NCBI RefSeq assembly: GCF_000417875.1
Contig: NW_006920885.1
Span: 420,501 to 484,500 of the forward strand
DNA length: 64,000 bases
Origin: Pseudozyma flocculosa PF-1
Taxonomy: Eukaryota; Basidiomycota; Ustilaginomycetes; Ustilaginales; Ustilaginaceae
Reading direction: 5' to 3'
Positions 56,678 to 64,000 of this stretch are shown one piece after another. The notes below the pieces were generated by a model. It was given only the letters and a program-made list of their open reading frames with translations, did no database searches and had not been told where the DNA came from. Within the stretch, counting starts at the first letter, position 1; the number at the start of each line of letters is the position of its first letter. Made by a program: the position numbers and the translations under genes.

Positions 56678-58955
56678 ATGACCGGTCCCTCGCCTCGAAA
56701 CGGCGGCTCCCCCCGCTCCGACCCCGCCGGCCCTGCCCTCGACTCGAGCTGCCGACAGTCGCCCCCGATGTCCGGCGCAAGGCTCATTGTCGTCTCCAAT
56801 CGCCTCCCCGTCACCATCAAGGTCGACCCGTCCGTGCCCGGCGGCTACACCTTCACCCTCTCCTCGGGCGGCCTCGTCTCGGCCCTCTCGGGATGCAAAA
56901 AGACGATGAACTTTACCTGGATCGGTTGGCCGGGCCTCAGCGTGCCCGAAAAAGACGAGGCCTACATCGAAAAAAAGCTCATGGACGAGTACAGCTGCCA
57001 GCCCGTGTGGATCTCGGACGAGATTGCAGACCGCCACTACAACGGCTTCAGCAACTCGATCCTCTGGCCCCTCTTCCACTACCACCCGGGCGAGATGAAC
57101 TTTGACGAGACAAACTGGCTCGCCTATCGCGAGGCCAACCTCATGTTCGCCGAAAAGGTCCGCAGCGTCGTCCGCCAGGGCGATATGGTGTGGGTCCAGG
57201 ACTACCACCTCATGCTCCTCCCCCTCATGCTCCGCACCCTCATCGAGGGATCGTCCAAGCAGGGCGCCACGTCGCACCGCGAGCTCGAGCACGTCCGCTA
57301 CGGCGTCGACGGCACCTCGCAGCTCGACGACCAGGACAAGCTGGCGGCCCCAGCCGCGCAGCGGCCCATGTCGCCGCCCGCCGACGACGACGAGGGCAAC
57401 GATGCCGACGACGAGGATGCGCCACCTTCGTCGTCGGGCGGCAGGGCCGGGGCGAGCGGCGCCCGCGATGCTTCGCAGCAGCAGCACCATCACCAGCCGG
57501 CCGGACGGGGCCTGGGCACCAGCGACGGCTCAAAGGGCCGCGGTTCGATCAAGATTGGCTTCTTCCTGCACACGCCGTTTCCCTCGAGCGAAATCTACCG
57601 CATCCTGCCCGTGCGGCGCGAGATCCTGCTGGGTCTGCTGCACTGCGACCTGATCGGCTTCCACACCTACGACTACGCGCGCCACTTTTTGTCGTCGTGC
57701 ACCCGCATCCTCGGCCTGCCGACGATGCCCAACGGCGCCGAGTTCGAGGGCCGCTACGTCCACGTCGGCACCTACCCGATCGGCATCGAGCCGTCGCAGT
57801 TTGAAGAGGGCCTCAAGCGCGAGAGCGTAAAGGAGCGCATCCGCAGCCTGCAGCGGCGGTTCGAGGGCGTCAAGATCATTGTCGGCGTCGACCGCCTCGA
57901 CTACATCAAGGGCGTGCCGCAGAAGCTGCACGCGCTCGAGACGTTCCTCCAGGATCACCCCGAGTGGATCGGAAAGGTGAGCAGCCGTGCCGGGGGCGCG
58001 GAGGGAGGCGTTGGACTGCGACTGACGTACGAGGACCCGCGATTGTCTTCTCCTCTCCTTCTCCCCATCGCGCTCGCGGCCGCTTGTTCGCGCAGGTGGT
58101 CTTGGTGCAGGTAGCGGTCCCGTCGAGGCAGGACGTCGAAGAGTATCAGAACCTCCGTGCCACGGTCAACGAGGCCGTGGGACGCATCAACGGTCGGTTC
58201 GGCACCGTCGAGTCGATGCCGATCCACTTTTTGCACCGCTCCGTCAGCTTCGACGAGCTGTGCGCCCTTTACGCCATCAGCGACGCGTGCCTCGTCACCA
58301 GCACGCGCGACGGCATGAACCTCGTGAGTGCTCTCGATCCCGCCTGGTGGGAGGACGATGCGGATTCGTCGTGGCTCGTCACCCGGGCGCGTGCGACGTG
58401 CTCGCTGACTTGCGTTCGTCTCACCGTTTCCGATCTCGTCCGCCTCCCTTGACCTCCGCTCGATTGCGGTGTCAGGTGTCGTATGAGTACATTGCCTGCC
58501 AAGCCGAGAGAGCCGGCGTCATGATCCTCTCTGAATTCGCAGGTGCCGCACAGTGAGTCCCTACCTGTCAACCCCCCTCCCCCTCCCCCTCTCCTTCCAA
58601 TACGACCCAGACACATCCTCACTGACTCCCCTGTCCCCTCTCCCTTCCCTTCGCTTTCCCCCTCGGCAGATCACTAAACGGCAGTCTGATCTGCAACCCG
58701 TGGGACGCATTCGCCGTATCGGACGCCATCCACGAGGCGCTGACGATGCCCGCCAATGTGCGGCGCGAAAACTTTGAAAAACTCAGTCGGTACGTGCAGA
58801 AGCACACGGCGAGCTGGTGGGGCCTCAGCTTTGTCAATGACCTCAAACAGATCAAGGTCGACGAGGATTCCGTCGTCTCGCCCTCGACGGCGACGGGCGG
58901 CGGTCTCGACGAGGGTCAGCTGGAAGTTGACCCGCTCGATGGTCTTGGTGCCTAG
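56678..58955 (+). CDS. tps1: Trehalose-6-phosphate synthase (GT20 family)
   Basis: Four exons, 56678-57976, 58096-58323, 58476-58552 and 58670-58955, giving 629 aa; an in-frame ATG 30 codons later (56768) is a possible start. Recognised by LIVVSNRLPVTIKVD, GGLVSALSG, FTWIGWPG, SILWPLFHYHPGEMNFDE, MVWVQDYHLMLLPLMLR, IGFFLHTPFPSSEIYRILPVR, LIGFHTYDYARHF, IIVGVDRLDYIKGVPQKL, LVTSTRDGMNLVSYEYIACQ and LSEFAGAAQSLNGSLICNPWD. The enzyme makes trehalose-6-phosphate from UDP-glucose and glucose-6-phosphate, for stress protection and control of glycolysis. A disordered insertion of about 90 residues (about 190-285; Asp/Ser/Gly/Gln/His-rich) separates LMLRTLIEGSSKQG from SIKIGFFLHTPF, where compact TPS1 enzymes have only a short loop. 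Confidence 0.92.
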
Positions 58956-59030
58956 CCTTGCCGCTCCTAGCCCACTTCGATAGGCAAGAGGGTGGGCGGA
59001 GAGGAGGCGGCGCCCATGCACGGACAATTT

Positions 59031-59066
59031 CATCACCATCACCATCACCATCGCCATGACCATCAC
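59031..59066. repeat. (CATCAC)n repeat between TPS1 and the lactonase gene
   Basis: Imperfect CAT/CAC units in the short 263-bp convergent gap; non-coding. Confidence 0.8.
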
Positions 59067-59218
59067 GCACGCCTGTCGGCCCGACGCGGGATGACCGATC
59101 CTCGATCCGTGCCACTCTGGACAGGTTGGGCATGCTGCACGGTTCGTATTCAGATGCGGCAGCAGGAGGAGGAGGCGGAAGCTGGATAGACGGGAGGATA
59201 ACGGTGCAGCGGGCGGGG

Positions 59219-60285
59219 CTACTCGAAGACCTTGCCAAAGAGGGGTTGTGCGATGCTGAGGTCGTGTCCGGGGACGATGGTGCCGCCCGTCGTCTTTTCG
59301 AGGCGCTGGAGGCGCTGGTTGGAGTTGAACCAGGCCGGGTGGTCTCGCTGCGGGCAGGAGGGGGAGGGGGGAGGACGCAAAGGGTAGAGCGGCGCGGGGG
59401 GAAGAAGCAATGATGGACAGATGAGCAAAGAGACCGCCGGCAAACGACCGCCGGCAAACGACCGTCGGCAACCGAGCGTCGGCAAGAGGCAAGAGTGTCG
59501 ACCAGCCGCCCGCTGCTAATGCGGACACTCACGGCGAGCCAGCCCTGGGGCACACCGGGCTTGTAGTTTTCGAGGACGTGTGCGTGGTCGCTGGTAAAGA
59601 TAAAGGTGCCGCTCTTTTCGAGGTTGACCTGCATGCCGACGAGACCGTCGGTGTGTCCGGGGAGGTGGTGTAGGGTGATTCCCTGAGCAAAGTCGATGGT
59701 GCGGTCGTCGAACGTCTTCCAGTTGAGCTCGTCGACGGAGAGGTAGCGGGCGAGGTAGACGCCCTTGTCTGCGCCCGTGGCGACGGAGAAAAAGGCGCTC
59801 TTGAGCTCGCGCTCGTGGACCCAGATGGGGATGCCCGTGTTGCGGAAGGCGTTGAGGCCGCCCGAGTGGTCGAGGTGGAGGTGACCGATGACGACCTGCT
59901 TGACGTCCTTGATGCTGTAGCCCGCCTTTGCGATGGCGGCGTCGAGCTCGTGCTCCGGCTCGTAGCGGGTGCGGGCAAAGATGTCGTTGAGGGGTGCCCC
60001 CCAGACCTGCGGGTAGTCTTTGCCGGAGCCCGTCTCCCAGAGGATGAGGCCCTCGGTGGGGTGGTCGATGAGGACCGAGTACATGACCAGGTCGCGGCGC
60101 TCTGGCTTTGCGGGACCCGTGGGGTCCGACATGGTCGAGGTGTTGCCGCCGCGGAAGAACCAGCCGGCATCGGCGGCGAGGTAGCCGAGGCAGATGACAT
60201 GCATCTTTGTGCCGGGCGGGGCGCGGTTGAGGACGTGGGGCAGCACGACGCCGTCCTGCAGCTGGTGGCTGGTAAAGGTGGACAT
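59219..60285 (-). CDS. Metallo-beta-lactamase fold hydrolase, lactonase type
   Basis: Two exons on the minus strand, 60285-59533 and 59347-59219, phase 0, 293 aa. The HxHxDH metal motif is HLHLDH (in VVIGHLHLDHSGGLNAF). The third metal-binding His is in LHHLPGHTDGLVG, the bridging Asp in FIFTSDHAHVLENY, and the last His in GGTIVPGHDLSIAQP from exon 2. This arrangement and length match the AttM/AiiA-like lactonases, which open N-acyl-homoserine lactones or other lactones; substrate here is not known. No signal peptide is seen, so the protein is probably cytosolic. Converges on TPS1. The intron contains a 14-base tandem repeat. Such genes are patchy in fungi, so transfer from bacteria is possible. 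Confidence 0.85.
59434..59489. repeat. 14-bp tandem repeat inside the lactonase intron
   Basis: Four direct units on the plus strand: two identical CCGCCGGCAAACGA copies, then CCGTCGGCAACCGA and GCGTCGGCAAGAGG. They take up nearly a third of the 185-nt intron. Confidence 0.9.
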
Positions 60286-61578
60286 GGTCGCAAGTGGGAG
60301 GCGGGCGTGGAAAGGGCTGTTGGGTATGGATGGCTGGTCGGCGGCGAGGACGAGGGCGAGGGCGGGGAGGCGAGGATACGATGGTGAGAAGGAGGCGTGG
60401 CGGCGAGGCGATTCATGGCGTCGTCGACGGTGCGGCTTTTATACGCCGTGGTGCTAGGCTTGTCGGTGACGTCGGGCGTGGTAGCGTGACCGCTTGGTGG
60501 AGCGAGGAGTGAGGACGAGGAGCGAGGAGCGAGGAGCGTCGGGTGTCTTGTGACAGGCAGGCGGCAGAGGACCGCCAGAGGAGAGTCCAGGTGCACGGTG
60601 CGCAGTCCTCGCCATGCACCGCAGGCCAGGCCGAGGAGCGGCTCAACCAGGGCGTCGAGGTAGGGTAGGGTGCAATTGCCGCTCGCTCAGAGAGGCTGGC
60701 TGGCTGGTTGGGATCAAGAGTGGGCCAGCCAGACAAGCCCAAGCTGCGGCCAACATATCCGCGTCGTCGGCCACCCACACCCACACCTGCAGCTGACCCC
60801 GCAAAAAAGAAAAAAGAGCGGCGGCGCGGCTGCAGGTCAACGCTGAACGCGGGCTTTGGGTGCGGCGATAAACGGGCGCCCCCTTTCGAGGGCCCGTGCA
60901 CTAGGAGCTAGCAGTGTGCGCTCAGTCGCCAGCCAGCAGGCGCAGGCAAGCATCCTCGTCTGTCGGTTCCGAACAGAGGCTTGACGGGCCGGCAAGGGTC
61001 TTTGCTTGCTTGCTTGGGGGCTGGGCGCCGATACGGCTGTCGGGTGACGTACCCAAAAAGACGCACGAGCCAGACCAACACCTTCCAACCCGCCCGCCAC
61101 CGTCAGCTACCACGGGTCACCGTCATACCACCTCGAGGCGGCCCCCGGTACTTTTGGGCCAGGCAGCCTCCATCCAGCCTGGAAGAAATCGTCACGACGG
61201 CGACGGCAACGGCGACGGCGACGAATACGAACCTGCTCGCCTTCTCTCGCTCGCACCCCTGCCTACCAGGTCACGCCGCCTGCCTCGTCGTTGGCCCCTC
61301 CCTGGCTTGCTTGCTGCCTGGCTTGTTCGCTCGCTCGCGCTTGGACCAGCTCACCATTCCTTGCCCTTCGCTTCTTGGCAGCGTGCCACGGCTGCACCTT
61401 GCATCCTCACCGTAGCCTCTCAGCCGGTCCTCGCACGTCTCTTGCCTCTGCCACACCATCATCCCTCTCCCGCTCTGCACCTGACCAGCCCAGTCCTGCC
61501 CACCGCCACCCCAGCAGCTGCGGCAGTTGCGTCGCCGCCCAAGCCTCGGTCGCAGCCAACCTCTCACCTCGGGCCACC
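60286..61578. other. Divergent upstream region of the lactonase and tricalbin genes
   Basis: No gene seen in 1.3 kb. The lactonase TATA box lies at 60437-60444. The right half is C-rich leader-like sequence for the tricalbin gene. A GGCCAGGCC word occurs at about 60622-60632. Confidence 0.5.
60437..60444 (-). promoter_or_regulatory. TATA box of the lactonase gene
   Basis: GTATAAAA on the minus strand, 152 nt upstream of the ATG, in a GC-rich setting. Confidence 0.6.
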
Positions 61579-64000
61579 ATGCCCGCCGATTCGCCCGCCG
61601 ACATGGCTCAATCCCAGTCCAGCTCGCATCACCACTCTTCCGGCTTCCACCCCTTTCGCTCCATCAAGCACCATCTCGAGGGCCACGACCACGACGGCGA
61701 CCACGACCACGACCGCAATGGCCACGACAAGGCATCGGATGTGCCCCAGTCTGGCGAGGCACAACAGGCCACGCAGCAGGTCGCATCCGACATCGACGCC
61801 CCCACCGAGAGCCAGCGACAGAGCATCGCCGCAGACGAAGCCCGCATGAACCCGCACAAGGACAGGGGCGGCCAGGCAGCAGAGGTCTTTCAGGGCCGCT
61901 CAGCCGATTGGAGGACCGTACAGGACCCCATCACCCGAGCACCCCTTCGCCAGAGGGACGTCACCGAACAAGACTACCGCCGCGGCCTCGACCAGTCCGA
62001 CAGCGTCCAGGACGGCATTCGAGTTCCCCAGCCCGGCGCAACCAGCCAGAGCCACAACCGCGATGACGACAAAGCCACGCCAAAGGACCCCTCAGAGATC
62101 CCAGAGCATCCCGCCGGCGCACCCTCGGTCCAGAAGGGTGGCTCCGCCCTCATCTACCAGCTGCCCACCACTGCGCCCTCCGAGGGCATTGTCTCGAGGG
62201 TCTTCCGCTCCATGGCCCGCACAGAGGCCGTCCTGTTTGCCGGCTGGTCGGTCCTGTCGCTCGCCACCAACCCGCGCATCTCGACCGCCCTGACCCTCGC
62301 AGCCGGCGGCGTCTTTGGCGGCTGGATACAGCACCTCGTCTACCGCCGCGTCATCGACGGGCTGCGCGACAACGAGCTCGAGCGCGAACGCCGACGCGGA
62401 CAGGCCGTCGACGCTGCCAAGGTCCCCGAGAGCGCAGAGTGGCTCAACAGCTTCCTAAAGGTCCTCTGGCCCCAGATCAACAGCGAGATGTTTGACGGCA
62501 TCGCAGACACGCTCGAGGACGTGCTCCAGGCCAGCCTGCCCGCCTTTGTCAACTCGGTCAAGGTGTCGGAAATCACCCAGGGCACCACATCGCTCCGCAT
62601 CCTCGCCGTCCGCCGCCTGCCCGACGGCCGCAAGGTGGACAAGTCCTCGCCCAAGCAGAAGCACAAGATGGACGGCGAGAAGCACGCCAGCGAGGCCGCC
62701 CAGCAGCTCGGACTGGTCGACGAGTCAAAGCGCGAGATCGAAGAGGCCATCAAGGCCAACGAGAGGAAGCCCGGCGAGCCGCTGGCCCTCGACGAGGAAG
62801 AAGACGACGGCGCAGAGTACATCAACCTCGAGATCGCCTTCGCCTACCGCCCTCCCGCCCACACCGGCGGCGACCCGTACAAGGTGCCGATCCACAAGCG
62901 CACCAGCGCTCACATGCTCCTCTCGTTCTTCGTCAAAACGGGCGTCGTCAACGCCCCCATCCCCGTCAATGTCAGCCTGCGCGGCCTGGTCGGCACGCTG
63001 CGCATCCGCATCCAGCTGACCTCGCAGGCGCCCTTCCTCGGCAAGAGCACGCTGTCCTTCGTCGGCCTGCCCCGCGTCGAGATCGATGCGGCGCCGCTCC
63101 GCGCCGTCTCGATCATGGACGTACCCGTCATCTCCAAGTTTGTCCAGAACGCCATCGACGCGGCCATGGCCACCTACACGGCGCCCGGCAGCCTCGATCT
63201 TGATCTTTCGCAGCTCATCAGCGGCGACGACATCAAGCGCGAGATTGCGGCGCTCGGCGCCATCGTCATCTTTATCGAGTCGGCCGAGGCCGTCGAGCGC
63301 AGCGACGCTCTGTTTGGCAGCAGCGACCCCTACGTCACCGTCTCGTTTTCGCGCTACGGCAAGGTCCTCTACTGCACCCGCGTCGTGCTCGACGACCTCA
63401 ACCCGAGGTGGCACGAGTACACCGCCATCCTGCTCCACCCGGAGGTGGTCAAGGCTGGAGAGAGGGTGGCGCTCGAGCTGCGCGACAGCGACCGCACCTC
63501 GAGCGACGACCTGCTGGGACGCGCCGAGGTGTCGCTCACCGAACTGCTGCAGAACCCGGGGGAGCTCATCGAGCGCACCGACGAGCTCAAGGGCGACACG
63601 CCCGGATCCAAGCGCGGCGGGCGTATCACTTGGCGGGCGGGCTACTACCCCAAGGCCCCGGTCAACACCAAGCTATCCCGCTTCGAGCAGATCCTCGATG
63701 TCGGCAACGATGGCGCCGCGGCGAAGGACGACGGCAGAGACAGCAAGGGCACCCAGGCGACGCCGAAGCCGATCGAGGAGGAGCTGCTGCACCGCGCGGA
63801 AAAGGCGGGCAAGGTGCCGGTCGAGTACACGCCGCCAGACCCCTCGCTACCGAGCGGCATCCTCTCGGTGACGGTGCACCAGATTGCGGCGCTCGATGTC
63901 CCACAGCGGTCGGAGAGCAAGGTGCGGCGCCGCAAGCTGTTCGAGCCGGGCCAGGAGGTGCACGACGAGATCGGCGATGCCTCGCCCGAGGCGCCATCGT
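61579..64000 (+). CDS. Tricalbin-like SMP/C2 membrane-tethering protein (5' part, cut by window end)
   Basis: The frame is open from the ATG at 61579 (context GGGCCACCATGCCC) to the last base, at least 807 aa and still running. A disordered His/Asp/Gln-rich N-terminus (about 1-195) is followed by a hydrophobic region (TEAVLFAGWSVLSLA and ISTALTLAAGGVFGGW, about 213-245) that probably makes a membrane hairpin. Then comes an SMP-type lipid-transfer domain (about 283-540, starting SAEWLNSFLKVLWPQI and DVLQASLPAFVNSVKV) and a first C2 domain (about 557-670; SSDPYVTVSF, LNPRWHEY, LRDSDRTSSDDLLG). A second C2 domain starts near 757 (GILSVTVHQIAALD). By family these proteins bridge the ER and plasma membrane and move lipids in a calcium-dependent way. 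The 3' end lies outside the window. Confidence 0.88.
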   Translation, partial: MPADSPADMAQSQSSSHHHSSGFHPFRSIKHHLEGHDHDGDHDHDRNGHDKASDVPQSGEAQQATQQVASDIDAPTESQRQSIAADEARMNPHKDRGGQAAEVFQGRSADWRTVQDPITRAPLRQRDVTEQDYRRGLDQSDSVQDGIRVPQPGATSQSHNRDDDKATPKDPSEIPEHPAGAPSVQKGGSALIYQLPTTAPSEGIVSRVFRSMARTEAVLFAGWSVLSLATNPRISTALTLAAGGVFGGWIQHLVYRRVIDGLRDNELERERRRGQAVDAAKVPESAEWLNSFLKVLWPQINSEMFDGIADTLEDVLQASLPAFVNSVKVSEITQGTTSLRILAVRRLPDGRKVDKSSPKQKHKMDGEKHASEAAQQLGLVDESKREIEEAIKANERKPGEPLALDEEEDDGAEYINLEIAFAYRPPAHTGGDPYKVPIHKRTSAHMLLSFFVKTGVVNAPIPVNVSLRGLVGTLRIRIQLTSQAPFLGKSTLSFVGLPRVEIDAAPLRAVSIMDVPVISKFVQNAIDAAMATYTAPGSLDLDLSQLISGDDIKREIAALGAIVIFIESAEAVERSDALFGSSDPYVTVSFSRYGKVLYCTRVVLDDLNPRWHEYTAILLHPEVVKAGERVALELRDSDRTSSDDLLGRAEVSLTELLQNPGELIERTDELKGDTPGSKRGGRITWRAGYYPKAPVNTKLSRFEQILDVGNDGAAAKDDGRDSKGTQATPKPIEEELLHRAEKAGKVPVEYTPPDPSLPSGILSVTVHQIAALDVPQRSESKVRRRKLFEPGQEVHDEIGDASPEAPS

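Noticed and set aside
1..64000. Transposons, CRISPR arrays, rRNA, mitochondrial or viral insertions
   Set aside because: No terminal repeats with a transposase or reverse transcriptase frame, no regularly spaced repeats, and no rRNA-like stretch were recognised.

Overview
The window is GC-rich nuclear DNA of a filamentous or yeast-like basidiomycete. The evidence is short spliceosomal introns (mostly 70-140 nt) with GTGAGT-type donors, a CTGAC branch-like motif and CAG acceptors, together with fungal gene families such as NC2-alpha, COX18, LHS1, LCB2, SWI1, TPS1 and tricalbin. A smut-type lineage (Ustilaginomycotina) fits best, but this is inference from gene style and not proof. No transposon, rRNA, tRNA or CRISPR array was recognised.

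Layout. 0-37.5 kb is a housekeeping block: an F-box/WD40 protein; an unassigned conserved protein (-); COX18 (-), divergent from SQS1; COP9 signalosome subunit 3; NC2-alpha; a Rab5 GTPase; the ER chaperone LHS1; ribosomal protein L24; serine palmitoyltransferase subunit LCB2; and the SWI/SNF ARID subunit SWI1. 37.5-47 kb is an accessory region. It holds a tiny proline-rich secreted peptide and three head-to-tail paralogues of an unrecognised secreted protein family, each with eight cysteines and one phase-0 intron at the same place. A nucleolar-type basic protein (-) and the glycine cleavage T protein (+) follow head to head. A 3.6-kb gene-free stretch leads to a cutinase, then trehalose-6-phosphate synthase TPS1, a lactonase-type metallo-beta-lactamase (-), and the 5' two thirds or so of a tricalbin/SMP-C2 lipid-transfer protein cut off by the window end.

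How the parts fit. The housekeeping genes are unrelated neighbours, as is usual for fungi. The accessory genes (secreted peptide, eight-cysteine trio, cutinase, lactonase) share a TATA-like box 130-165 nt upstream of the ATG, which I did not see ahead of the housekeeping genes. That suggests condition-dependent expression. Cutinase plus a tandem family of secreted cysteine proteins suggests life on or in plants. The eight-cysteine trio is the best candidate for something undescribed. Exon boundaries were placed by hand from reading frame, splice consensus and family similarity; no alignment or search was run.
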